Source: JBCDBD01 sp039184335 | GTDB lineage: Bacteria > Bacteroidota > Bacteroidia > Flavobacteriales > Flavobacteriaceae | Direction: 5' to 3' | Assembly: GCA_039184335.1 (NCBI GenBank) | Contig: JBCDBD010000004.1 | Location: forward strand, 62,001 to 126,000 | Length of the DNA: 64,000 nt | Shown here: one piece after another, positions 9,987 through 19,500 of the stretch | Layout: each line of letters starts with the position of its first letter | How positions within the stretch are numbered: position 1 is the first letter of the stretch | Position numbers and translations under genes: made by a program | Notes under the pieces: generated by a model | Databases searched by the model: none | Seen by the model: only the letters and a program-made list of their open reading frames with translations | What the model was told of the DNA's origin: nothing

Positions 9987-12392
9987 TTAATTCCTTAGCG
10001 GCTTACCTGTTTTTAACATATGCTGAATGCGCTCTAAAGTCTTGCGTTCGGTACAGAGCGATAGAAACGCTTCCCGCTCAATATCAAGTAAGTACTGCTC
10101 GCTAACCATGGTAGGTTCAGAAAGGTCGCCACCGGCCATGACATAAGCCAGCTTATTGGCTATCTTTTTATCATGTTCACTAATATAGTTACTGGCTTCC
10201 ATGGAATTTGTTCCTACCAAGAACATTCCCAAGGCCTGTTTGCCCAATACTTTCACATCTTTTCGTTTCGGGGGCTTCGTATAGCCCGCCTCGGCCATTA
10301 ATTTTGCATGGGCCTTGGCCGTTGCAATTTGCCGGTCTTTATTGACAACGACAATGTCTTTTCCTTTTTGGAGAATTCCCAGGTCATAAGCTTCATAGGC
10401 AGAAGTGGATACTTTGGCCATACCAATGGTCAAGAAATACTCTTGTAGTACGTTCAATTCAACATCACCTTTTTTAAAGGAGTCTGAAGCCCTGAGTGCA
10501 AATTCCTTGGAACCTCCGCCACCTGGTATGACACCAACGCCAAACTCGACCAAGCCAATATAGGTTTCAGCAGCAGCGACGACTTTGTCAGCATGTAAAG
10601 AAAGCTCACAACCACCGCCCAAACACATTCCGTGTGGTGCGGCAACGGTAGGGATAGCGGAATAGCGCATCCGCATTACGGTATCTTGGAACATTTTGAT
10701 TGCCATGTTCAACTCGTCATATTCTTGCTCTACGGCCATCATGAAAATCATTCCGATGTTGGCACCTACCGAGAAATTGGCAGCTTGATTACCCACGACC
10801 AGACCTTGAAAATCTTTTTCAGCAAGATCGATGGCTTTGTTCAAGCCGGCTATGACATCACCGCCAATCGTATTCATTTTAGACTGGAATTCTACATTCA
10901 AGATACCATCCCCTAAATCTTCGACTACAACACCAGAGTTTTTAAAGACCTCATTGGACTTACGAATATTATCTAAAATGATGAAGGCATCCTGACCGGG
11001 CACTTTGATCATCTTCTTTTGCGGAATGTCATAAAAATAGGTTGCACCGTCTTTTACTGTGTAAAAGGAATCAATACCTGCCGCTTTCATTTCACCAACC
11101 CATTTGGCAGCTTCTTGATTTTCGCTGGCAATGAACTCCAATCCTTTATCAAGACCGACCGCATCCCAAATCTGGAATGGCCCATGCTCCCAGCCAAATC
11201 CGGCTTTCATGGCATCGTCTATTTTGTAGAGCTCGTCTGTTATTTCAGGAATTCTATGTGAAACGTAAGCAAATAAGGCCCCAAAGCTCTTTCTGTAAAA
11301 TTCTCCAGCCTTGTCCTTCCCGCCAACCAATATTGCAAATCGGTCTATGACCTTGTCAATGGTCTTGGTGAGTTCCAATGTCGGAAATTTTGCACTTTTC
11401 TTAGGGCGGTATTCCATGGTGTCCAAATCCAAGGTGAGAATCTCACTCTTGCCTTTGTCACCCTTGACTTTTTTGTAAAATCCTTGTCCTGATTTACTGC
11501 CCAACCACTTGTTTTGCATTAGGGTCGAAATGAAATCTGGAAGCGCAAACAATTCATGCCGTTCATCATCCTTACAGTTTTCTGAAATACCGTTTGCTAC
11601 ATGTACCAAGGTATCCAGTCCCACCACATCAACGGTTCTGAAAGTGGCCGATTTTGGTCTGCCGATTACCGGCCCTGTTAATTTGTCAACCTCTTCGACG
11701 GTCATTTCCAAATCCTTAATGGCATGAAAGAGACTCTGAATGCTGAAAATACCGATGCGGTTGCCTATAAAGGCAGGGGTATCTTTGGCCACCACTGATG
11801 TTTTGCCCAAAAACTGCTCTCCGTAGCCATTTAAAAAGTCCAATACCTCTGGTGCCGTTTTTGGCCCTGGAATGATTTCAAACAGTTTGAGATAGCGTGC
11901 AGGATTGAAAAAGTGGGTGCCACAAAAATGTTTTTGAAAATCATCACTTCGCCCATCACTCATGAACTTGATCGGGATACCTGATGTATTCGATGTAATC
12001 AAGGTGCCTGGTTTTCGGTGTTTTTCAAGGGTTTCAAACACTCGCTTTTTGATGTCTAAGCGTTCTACCACGACTTCGATGATCCAATCGACGCCGGCTA
12101 CTTTGGTAATATCATCTTCTAGGTTGCCAGTGGTTATCCGCTGGGCAAACTTTTGATGGTAAATAGGTGAGGGCTTTGATTTTAATGCAGCGGTCAGCGA
12201 ATCATTGACCAACCTATTGCGAACTATGGCATCTTCTAGGGAAAGCCCTTTGGCTTTTTCCTTTTCATTGAGTTCACGGGGTACAATATCGAGCAATAAC
12301 ACCTCGACCCCAATATTGGCAAAGTGACAGGCAATGCCGCTTCCCATGATACCAGAACCGATAACGGCAACTTTATTGATATGCCTTTTCAT
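9987..12392 (-). CDS. bifunctional 3-hydroxyacyl-CoA dehydrogenase/enoyl-CoA hydratase
   Basis: 801 residues. The N-terminus is a 3-hydroxyacyl-CoA dehydrogenase: Rossmann motif 'VIGSGIMGSGIACHFA' (10-25), 'SNTSGIP' near 135, 'GTHFFNPARYLKL' near 158, then the C-terminal 3HCDH domain to about residue 420. The last third is crotonase-like: 'NFSVGANIGM' near 540 and 'PHGMCLGGGCELSLHAD' near 590, with 'EFGVGVIPGGGG' near 625. The dehydrogenase-then-hydratase order is the reverse of E. coli FadB, so this is the HCD-ECH class common in Bacteroidetes. It carries out the hydration and second oxidation steps between the acyl-CoA dehydrogenase and thiolase of the same operon. It starts 15 bp after the MarR stop. 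Confidence 0.93.
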   Translation of the reverse strand: MKRHINKVAVIGSGIMGSGIACHFANIGVEVLLLDIVPRELNEKEKAKGLSLEDAIVRNRLVNDSLTAALKSKPSPIYHQKFAQRITTGNLEDDITKVAGVDWIIEVVVERLDIKKRVFETLEKHRKPGTLITSNTSGIPIKFMSDGRSDDFQKHFCGTHFFNPARYLKLFEIIPGPKTAPEVLDFLNGYGEQFLGKTSVVAKDTPAFIGNRIGIFSIQSLFHAIKDLEMTVEEVDKLTGPVIGRPKSATFRTVDVVGLDTLVHVANGISENCKDDERHELFALPDFISTLMQNKWLGSKSGQGFYKKVKGDKGKSEILTLDLDTMEYRPKKSAKFPTLELTKTIDKVIDRFAILVGGKDKAGEFYRKSFGALFAYVSHRIPEITDELYKIDDAMKAGFGWEHGPFQIWDAVGLDKGLEFIASENQEAAKWVGEMKAAGIDSFYTVKDGATYFYDIPQKKMIKVPGQDAFIILDNIRKSNEVFKNSGVVVEDLGDGILNVEFQSKMNTIGGDVIAGLNKAIDLAEKDFQGLVVGNQAANFSVGANIGMIFMMAVEQEYDELNMAIKMFQDTVMRMRYSAIPTVAAPHGMCLGGGCELSLHADKVVAAAETYIGLVEFGVGVIPGGGGSKEFALRASDSFKKGDVELNVLQEYFLTIGMAKVSTSAYEAYDLGILQKGKDIVVVNKDRQIATAKAHAKLMAEAGYTKPPKRKDVKVLGKQALGMFLVGTNSMEASNYISEHDKKIANKLAYVMAGGDLSEPTMVSEQYLLDIEREAFLSLCTERKTLERIQHMLKTGKPLRN

Positions 12393-12407
12393 GTAGTAGT
12401 TAAAAAA

Positions 12408-12857
12408 TTAATTAGTTGTTGTTTTTGTATAGATTTTCTTATCAAGTATGAGTTTGTTGATGATTTCAACCGTTTTGAAAAAACCGCCCAAATCTTCTTT
12501 GGAAACATGCTGCTTGACGACATCATTGAACCGCAGTACCACATCTTTGGAATCTTTTCGTTTTTCTAGCCCCAAAGCGGTTAAGTGAATCAATACGCCA
12601 CGGCCGTCATTGGGATTGGGTTTTCGAACAATGTATCCGCGTTCTTCAATGTTTTTGAGTATACGGGACAGACTTGTGGCTTCCATCCCCATTTTGGGGC
12701 CTAAGGCGGTACTCGGGGTTCCCTTTTTGGGGTCAATACTCAGTAAGGTAAATCCTATCGCCATGGTTACACCATAGTTTTTGGCTTCTTCATTGTACAT
12801 TTTAATCACAGCTTGCCAAGTGGCTCTAAGGGCATAATCAATGGTCAAATCTTTCAT
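12408..12857 (-). CDS. MarR-family transcriptional regulator of the beta-oxidation operon
   Basis: 149 residues with a winged-helix MarR domain: recognition region 'TSLSRILKNIEERGYIVRK' (about 81-100) and wing 'PNDGRGVLIHLTALG'. It is the first gene of the operon and precedes the HCD/ECH gene by 15 bp. A 24-bp palindrome lies 31 bp upstream of its ATG, over the spacer of its promoter, so autorepression together with the fad genes is expected. MarR proteins usually release DNA on binding a small ligand; an acyl-CoA is the likely candidate here by context, which is inference. Confidence 0.9.
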   Translation of the reverse strand: MKDLTIDYALRATWQAVIKMYNEEAKNYGVTMAIGFTLLSIDPKKGTPSTALGPKMGMEATSLSRILKNIEERGYIVRKPNPNDGRGVLIHLTALGLEKRKDSKDVVLRFNDVVKQHVSKEDLGGFFKTVEIINKLILDKKIYTKTTTN

Positions 12858-12874
12858 AGAACAAATTTCAATTT

Positions 12875-12882
12875 CAAATATA
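12875..12882 (-). promoter_or_regulatory. -7 box of the MarR/beta-oxidation operon promoter
   Basis: Minus-strand TATATTTG matches the Bacteroidetes -7 consensus TAnnTTTG exactly, 17 bp upstream of the MarR start codon. No clear TTG is present at the -33 position, where the palindromic operator lies instead. Confidence 0.7.
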
Positions 12883-12888
12883 CGAAAA

Positions 12889-12912
12889 ATTTATTATGCA
12901 TGCATAATAAAT
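12889..12912. promoter_or_regulatory. 24-bp perfect palindrome, predicted MarR operator
   Basis: The core TTATTATGCATGCATAATAA (12891-12910) extends by two more paired bases on each side. It lies between the -7 box and the -33 position of the MarR operon promoter, so a bound dimer would block RNA polymerase. Size and symmetry suit a MarR dimer site. Confidence 0.8.
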
Positions 12913-12956
12913 AATGGGTGTATAAATTGGTCTGAATAACTTGGATTTTCTAAAAA

Positions 12957-13205
12957 CTAGGACTTGTTTTTTTCCCTTCTCTTGATTTCTGCTGCTATGA
13001 TGGATGCCAAGACCGCAGGGATGATGGCCAATGGCCCGATTACCGTGGGAACCAAGTAAATCAATGAAGAACTTTCACCTTCTGCGATATCATAGAGGGC
13101 TAAGGCAAGTACTATGATCATGGCAATTAAAGCCATACTGCCGATTATAAGAAGAATCTTACTTTTTTTTCTAAGTTGCGCAGTAGTGTACTTGTCAAAA
13201 GACAT
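12957..13205 (-). CDS. small membrane protein of unknown function in the fatty-acid locus
   Basis: Product not recognised. From the ATG at 13205 it has 82 residues: a short basic N-terminus 'SFDKYTTAQLRKKSKI', a first membrane helix ('ILLIIGSMALIAMIIVLALA'), a loop 'YDIAEGESSS', a second hydrophobic segment ('LIYLVPTVIGPLAIIPAVLA'), and a basic tail 'EIKRREKNKS'. A longer reading from a TTG at 13262 would overlap the acyl-CoA ligase stop and adds a low-complexity N-terminus; the ATG is preferred. It follows the ligase gene on the same strand and ends about 45 bp before the MarR promoter, so it is probably cotranscribed with the ligase. Confidence 0.6.
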   Translation of the reverse strand: MSFDKYTTAQLRKKSKILLIIGSMALIAMIIVLALALYDIAEGESSSLIYLVPTVIGPLAIIPAVLASIIAAEIKRREKNKS

Positions 13206-13258
13206 GAAGCTATGTTTTAGAAAGGAATAGGGGGGTACGCTTTTAGTTATGTGGGTAA

Positions 13259-15031
13259 TCAATACCCGTAGATACTGTTATAGAGTTCAATATATTTTTC
13301 CTTTACAATTTTCCGCCTTAATTTCATTGTCGGGGTCAAGTGCCCATCATCCACACTCCACACGTCTGGGGTCAATCGAAATTGTTTCACTTTTTCCCAT
13401 TTGGCAAAATTTTCGTTTGCGGTATCCACTTCATCTTGGTATTGCGAGAGCACTTTCTCATTTAAGATGATATCTGAGTTTTCACCCAATGTAATGTTGT
13501 TTTCCTCGGCCCACTCAAATAAGAACTCAAAATTGGGTTGGATCAATGCTGCGGGCATTTTTTCCCCTTCGCCCACTACCATGACCTGTTCGATGAACCT
13601 GGACTGCTTGAATCGATTTTCCAAAAGCTGTGGTGCAACATATTTACCACCAGAGGTCTTGAACATTTCCTTTTTACGGTCGGTAATCCGCAAAAAGCCG
13701 TCAGCATCGACTTCACCGATATCACCCGTGTGAAAATAACCGTCTTTGATGACCTCTTCGGTCAGTTTAGGTTCTTTATAATAGCCCATCATCACTTGGG
13801 GGCCTTTGATGCATATTTCCCCATCATCGGCAATTTTAACCGCTGTCCGGTTTATGGGCCTGCCTACCGTACCTATTTTAAATCCGCTGTCACGCATGTC
13901 GTTGACCGATACTACAGGCGAGGTTTCTGTCAGGCCATAGCCTTCCATAACCCCCATTTCGGCAGCATTGAAAATGCGGGCCAGTCTGGGTTGAAGGGCT
14001 GCGCTTCCTGAAGCGATAAGGGTCAGGTTACCACCAAGTCCTTCTTTCCATTTGCTGAAAATCAGTTTTCGTGCCAGGGCCAAACGCTTTTCGTACCACC
14101 ATCCATTTTTTCCATAGGGCTCATATTTCAATCCTAAATTGACGGCCCAGAAGAAAAGTTGTTTTTTGATGCCCCTGAGTTCAGAACCCTTGGCGATGAT
14201 TTTATCATAGACCTTCTCCAACAAGCGGGGTACGGCGGTCATTACGTGGGGTGCGGTTTCTTTTAGATTGTCGCTTATCGTTTCCAATGATTCAGCATAA
14301 TAAATAGATACGCCTCGGTACTGGTATAGGTAGATGAGCATACGCTCATAGACATGGCAAAGCGGTAGAAAACTCAACGCCTTGGTCTCTCCATCCACAA
14401 TCGGAAAGCGTTTGGAACTTTCAATGGCATTGCTGACCAAATTCTGGTGCGAAAGCATGACTCCTTTGGGTTTGCCAGTTGTGCCCGACGTGTAAATCAA
14501 GGTGGCCAAATCTTCGGGTTTGACCTCGGCCTTTAATTTTTCAACTTCTTCTTGATTGGAATCGTCTGCTCCCATATCCAGTACCTCTTCCCAATTTTTG
14601 CAATTGGGCAGTTGGTCAAATGCATATACGTCTTTCAGTTTTTTAAGTTTTGGACTTACAGTGAGCACTTTTTCCAAAACCTCACCACAAGAGACGAAAC
14701 AGTATTTCGCTTCAGAGTGGTTGAGCACATATTGATAATCTTCTGCAGAAATAGTGGGATAAATGGGCACATTTTGGGCACCTATCTGTAAAATGCCAAT
14801 GTCCATAATGTTCCATTCGGTACGATTGTTCATTGAGATGACCGCAACCTTATCATTGGGCCTGACCCCCATTTTCAAGAGTGCTCGACTCACCGCATTG
14901 GCCTTATCAATATATTCTTGGGTTGAAGTGGCGGCCCAAGTTCCATCATATTTGGTGATCAAACATTTTTCAAGAGGAAATTTTTCCAATTGGTATAAAG
15001 GAAAATCAAAAAGTCTGGTAACTGTCTGCAT
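13259..15031 (-). CDS. long-chain fatty acid-CoA ligase (AMP-binding)
   Basis: 590 residues of the ANL superfamily, FadD/ACSL type. The adenylate-forming P-loop 'YTSGTTGKPKGVMLSH' is near residue 180, 'GYGLTETSPVVS' near 370, and the C-terminal hinge 'DGYFHTGDIGEVDADGFL' followed by 'ITDRKKEMFKTSGGKYVAPQ' near 440-470 is intact. The reaction is ATP-dependent activation of fatty acids to acyl-CoA at the membrane face, feeding the beta-oxidation operon just downstream. It ends at 13259 and the small membrane protein follows. The ATG at 15031 gives the family N-terminus 'QTVTRLFDFPLYQL'. Confidence 0.93.
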   Translation of the reverse strand: MQTVTRLFDFPLYQLEKFPLEKCLITKYDGTWAATSTQEYIDKANAVSRALLKMGVRPNDKVAVISMNNRTEWNIMDIGILQIGAQNVPIYPTISAEDYQYVLNHSEAKYCFVSCGEVLEKVLTVSPKLKKLKDVYAFDQLPNCKNWEEVLDMGADDSNQEEVEKLKAEVKPEDLATLIYTSGTTGKPKGVMLSHQNLVSNAIESSKRFPIVDGETKALSFLPLCHVYERMLIYLYQYRGVSIYYAESLETISDNLKETAPHVMTAVPRLLEKVYDKIIAKGSELRGIKKQLFFWAVNLGLKYEPYGKNGWWYEKRLALARKLIFSKWKEGLGGNLTLIASGSAALQPRLARIFNAAEMGVMEGYGLTETSPVVSVNDMRDSGFKIGTVGRPINRTAVKIADDGEICIKGPQVMMGYYKEPKLTEEVIKDGYFHTGDIGEVDADGFLRITDRKKEMFKTSGGKYVAPQLLENRFKQSRFIEQVMVVGEGEKMPAALIQPNFEFLFEWAEENNITLGENSDIILNEKVLSQYQDEVDTANENFAKWEKVKQFRLTPDVWSVDDGHLTPTMKLRRKIVKEKYIELYNSIYGY

Positions 15032-15216
15032 ATTAAGTTTCAGTAAAGAAATTGCAAAATAGCGAAAGATGGTGGCATTTTAAAATGGGTTTTGCAAAAA
15101 GAAGCCAAATATTTGATAATCTGGCATGCTGTGTTCTTGGCTATCAAAACGGGCAGCGTTTTTTTTCAGACAGGCATTCTGGACCGTATCATATGGTACG
15201 TTCACTTTTGCGAAGA

Positions 15217-15975
15217 CTATTGGGCATTGCTATAGGCAATAACACCTGCCAATTCGTGCTTATCCTTTACATTGATGCCTTTCTTTTTCTTTAGAAGTTG
15301 TTTTAATCGGTGTCCGTCCTCATCATCAAGAATCGCTATCATTCCTTTTTTTGAAGTTTTCAGATGTATCGGAAAGTTATTTTCTTTTGCTACAAAGAAT
15401 TCGATTTGGTCAAGAAACCGATGGGGTATCGTTTTATGGAAAGATGTTTTGGCGTCGCTTCCTTCCTTAAAAACCTTTCTCCTTTTTTCGTACAATCGGT
15501 ATTTACCATCGGCGACCACTTCAATTAGATAGCCTGACAACAATGCGCCATTCTTGTAAAAATACTTGGTGAAAACATACCTGTCCTTTCCTTTTACGCA
15601 TGAGATTTTTTCACTTCGGGTAATGACCTGTAGCTCTCTGTTATTTTTTGATTTGACCTCAAATTCATCGTTGAGTGCATTGTAGCGCATAGGATACTTG
15701 GCGTACAGCTCTTTATTAAAGTACACTTTGCCCTCGGTCAACATTGAGTCATGGTACATGGAACCTTCGATTGTCGAAATATCGATGTTTTCATAGATTG
15801 ACGACTTGGAGATGCCGTCCAAATCGTTGATTAGACGCAATACCTTTGCATTGTCTGTATTGGCAATTCGGGTAATCATCGGGCTGTTACTGGGTAGTGA
15901 ATTGGAAAGTGACTGGGTGTATGCCAAGTAATGGGATAAAAGCACAAGCATCAATGTGAAAAGCTTAGGTTTCAT
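15217..15975 (-). CDS. secreted protein of unknown function
   Basis: 252 residues with a clear signal peptide ('KLFTLMLVLLSHYLAYTQ'), so it is exported. No domain is recognised with certainty. The mature part has a beta-rich central region ('GKVYFNKELYAKYPMRYNAL') that looks like repeat proteins setting a remembered configuration in Bacteroidetes, then basic stretches 'YEKRRKVF' and 'KQLLKKKKGINVK' at the C-terminus. No Cys follows the signal, so it is not a lipoprotein. It stands alone on the minus strand: 185 bp separate it from the ligase gene and 160 bp from the acetyltransferase gene. Confidence 0.7.
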   Translation of the reverse strand: MKPKLFTLMLVLLSHYLAYTQSLSNSLPSNSPMITRIANTDNAKVLRLINDLDGISKSSIYENIDISTIEGSMYHDSMLTEGKVYFNKELYAKYPMRYNALNDEFEVKSKNNRELQVITRSEKISCVKGKDRYVFTKYFYKNGALLSGYLIEVVADGKYRLYEKRRKVFKEGSDAKTSFHKTIPHRFLDQIEFFVAKENNFPIHLKTSKKGMIAILDDEDGHRLKQLLKKKKGINVKDKHELAGVIAYSNAQ

Positions 15976-16135
15976 GGATTATGTACACAATCTAGGTACA
16001 AGATAGCTGCTATTTTTCTGATTGGTGAAAGAACATGGTAATAATGGGTCCTTTTACATCGGCAGTTTACTTTACCTGCCAATGTCACCTTAGCTGCTTG
16101 ATTTGGCACCCCTTGTAACCGGTTTTTAGATACAT

Positions 16136-16597
16136 TTACTGCAGGTGTAACTTCATCCCCTCATGGGAGGCCACAAATCCCATTTTTTCATAGAAATTGA
16201 GTGCTTTGGGTCTTTTCTTGTCCGTGGTCAACTGTACCAGATGGGCGCCTTTGGCCTTAGCCTCTGCGATGGCCCATTGAAACAGTTGTTCCCCAATTCT
16301 TCTTCCCCTATGGTTTTCGTGTACCCTGACCGCTTCTATTTGTGCCCGAATACCACCTTGATACGTCAAGTAGGGGATAAAGCTTAACTGTAGGGTTCCG
16401 ATGACTACTTTGCTGTCATCTTCCATAACGACCAACTCTTGGTTGGGATCGGCAGTGATACGCTCAAAAGCGCTGTAGTATTTTTTGGGGAGCGGATGTT
16501 GGTAATCTTCACGAATTTGACCCAGTTCATCATTGGCGAGCATGGCCACGATTTGCGAAATATCTGATTTGGTTGCCCTTCGAATGGTCATCATCAT
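16136..16597 (-). CDS. GNAT-family N-acetyltransferase
   Basis: About 153 residues with the GNAT fold: N-terminal 'TIRRATKSDISQIVAML', central strand 'VIGTLQLSFIPYLTYQGGIR', acetyl-CoA loop 'HENHRGRRIGEQLFQWAI' (motif A, Q/R-x-x-G-x-G/A variant) and 'KALNFYEKMGFVAS'. The acceptor is unknown. The start is decided by the junction with purL: three overlapping ATG codons (16597, 16594, 16591) interleave with the purL TGA in the run ATGATGATGA, a classic coupling overlap. A start at 16612 is also open but would place more coding overlap on purL. Translation is therefore probably coupled to purL. Confidence 0.85.
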   Translation of the reverse strand: MMMTIRRATKSDISQIVAMLANDELGQIREDYQHPLPKKYYSAFERITADPNQELVVMEDDSKVVIGTLQLSFIPYLTYQGGIRAQIEAVRVHENHRGRRIGEQLFQWAIAEAKAKGAHLVQLTTDKKRPKALNFYEKMGFVASHEGMKLHLQ

Positions 16598-19500
16598 TTT
16601 TTTTCCAACCATTCCCGCGCATTGCTAAAGGCTTGTAACCAAGGGGATACCTGATCATTTCTGTCTTTTGGATAGTATGCCCAGTTCCAAGGAAAAATGG
16701 AACGCTCGATATGGGGCATGGTGACCAAATGGCGCCCTGTCTTATCACAGAGCATTGCCGTATTGTAATCGCTTCCATTCGGATTGGCCGGATAGCCCTC
16801 ATATCCATATTTGGCAACAATAGCATAATGGTCTTCAGAAAGGGGCAAACTGAACTTGCCCTCGCCATGTGAAATCCAGACACCCAAGGTCGATCCTGCT
16901 AAGGAAGAGAGCATGACCGAATTGTTTTCCTGTATTTTCACTGAGGTGAAATTACTCTCGTGCTTCCCAGATTCGTTATAGGTGAGTAGGCCATGGACCT
17001 CATGGTCAGGATTGATCAGCCCCAGTTCCATAAACAATTGACAACCATTGCAGATACCTATAGACAGGGTGTCGGGTCTGGTAAAAAAATCCTTTAAGGT
17101 CTTGTTGGCCTTTTCATTGTACTTAAAGGCCCCCGCCCAACCTTTGGCACTACCGAGTACATCAGAGTTTGAGAAACCGCCCACAGCACCGATAAACTGA
17201 ATATCTTCCAATGTTTCACGACCAGAAATCAGGTCAGTCATGTGAACGTCTTTGACATCGAACCCTGCCAAATACATTGCATGCGCCATTTCGCGTTCAG
17301 AGTTGCTGCCTTTTTCACGTAGAATAGCGGCTTTGGGTCGATGCTCGATGTGATGTCGGGGCACTAAATCGATTGAACCGACACTTTGTGGAAAGAGGTA
17401 TGTCAACGCCTGGTGTTTGTAGTTCGTATAGCGTTCCTTTGCCAAGCCGTTGGCAGTCTGTTTTTCATCCAGCAAATAAGAGGTTTTGAACCAGGTGTCG
17501 CGCAAGGTGGAAACGTTCAAACCCAGTTCGACATTGCCATTTTTGATCCGTAGTACATCTTCCGCAATGGGTCTTCCAATTTTCACCACCTCTAATCCTT
17601 GGCTTTTTAACCGCTCTTCTACCCAAAAATCTCCTTGAAACACAATACCGTTGTTCTCAGCGAACAATAGCTTTATGGTATCTGTCTGGCCCAATGGGCT
17701 TAAGTCGATGTCTGCCCCTAAATCCATATCCGCAAAACAGACCTCCAACAAGGTGGTTATCAATCCGCCCGAACCGATATCATGGCCTGATTTTAGGTTT
17801 CCCGCCTTGATTTCTTGCTGTACTGCATTGAACGCTTTTTTCAAATAGTCGGCATCGGCAACTGTAGGGGCTTCAGTGCCCACGGCGTTCAACACCTGAT
17901 AAAAACTGGAACCGCCCAGTTTGTGACTGTCTTTACTGAGATTAAGGTAGTAGATGTTGCCGCCGTCTTTTTGGAGCACGGGCTCGACCACTTTTTTCAG
18001 GTCGGTGCAATGACCGGCAGCCGAAATGATGACGGTACCTGGTGCAATGACCTCTTGGTCTTGGTACTTTTGCTTCATCGACAATGAATCCTTTCCAGTG
18101 GGGACGTTGATACCCAGGGCAATGGCAAAATCAGACACGGCTTGTACCGCTTCATACAGGCGGGCGTCTTCCCCTGGATTTTTGCAGGGCCACATCCAGT
18201 TTGCAGAAAGTGACACCGATTGAAGGCCATCTTTCAATGGGGCCCAGATGATATTGGTGAGTGCTTCGGCGATACTGTTACGGCTTCCAGCTACGGGATC
18301 GATCAAGCCTGGGATGGGGGAATGGCCGATACTTGTCGCCAAGCCATCTGTGCCTTTGAAATCTAATGCCATGACCCCACAATTGTTCAGGGGCAATTGC
18401 AACGGACCTGCACATTGTTGTTTGGCTACACGGCCGCCAACACAACGGTCTACCTTATTGGTCAGCCAGTCTTTGCAGGCGACGGCCTCCAATTGCAGCA
18501 CCTGGTCTAGATAGTCGTGAAAATGTGTCAAGTGGTATGTTGGGGTTTGGTAATCTACCTCCATTTTACGGTCTTCCATGATGGTCTTGGGAGAACTACC
18601 GAACATATCGGCCAGTTCGAGGTCCATGGGCTTGTCACCTGTGCGTTTTGATGCAAAAGTAAATTGATGGTCTCCCGTGACCTCTCCAATTTTATACATT
18701 GGCGAGCGTTCACGTTCAGCAATTCTCGATAATAAATCCATATCATTTTCACCCATCACAAGCCCCATACGTTCTTGGCTTTCGTTGCCGATGATTTCTT
18801 TTGCAGATAGGGTTGGATCGCCCACTGGGAGTTGGTCCAGGTCAATGGAGCCCCCTGTTTCCTCAACAAGTTCAGATAGGCAGTTTAGATGTCCGCCTGC
18901 CCCATGGTCATGGATGGATACGATGGGATTTTTTTTGCTTTCCACCAAACCCCGTATTGCATTCGCTGCCCTTTTTTGCATTTCAGGGTTTGAGCGTTGT
19001 ACGGCATTCAATTCAATAGCAGATTCAAATTCCCCGGTATCGGCACTTGATACGGCTGCCCCGCCCATACCGATACGGTAGTTATCACCCCCTAAAATGA
19101 TGATTTTGTCACCTTTGGTCGGGGTATCTTTTAGTGCTTGTTCAGCTTTGCCGTAACCGATGCCCCCAGCCAGCATGATGACTTTATCGTAGCCAAGCCG
19201 AACGTCAGAGGTTTGCCCTGAGCCGTGTCGAGGGGCCTCTTTAGTGTTCCCTTCTTCGGTAATGTTACGGGTTGAAGCGTCAGACATCCCATATTCGTTC
19301 AATGTGACATCTTCTCGATGTTCAAAGGTCAGAACGGAACCCGCAATCAAGGGTTGTCCAAATTTGTTCCCAAAATCGGAAGCCCCATTGGAGGCCTTGA
19401 TGAGGATGTCGACCGGGGTTTGGTACAGCCATTTACGTTCGGTGAAGGCCTTTTCCCACGGTCGGTCTTGCAATAAACGGGAGTAAGATGTCATGTATAC

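Noticed and set aside
15052..15294. Plus-strand open frame of 80 codons between ligase and secreted-protein genes
   Set aside because: It overlaps the end of the secreted-protein gene, has no promoter, and its composition is not protein-like.
16530..16883. 117-codon minus-strand frame across the purL end
   Set aside because: It runs in another frame of purL and the acetyltransferase gene, both clear genes, and shows no family features.
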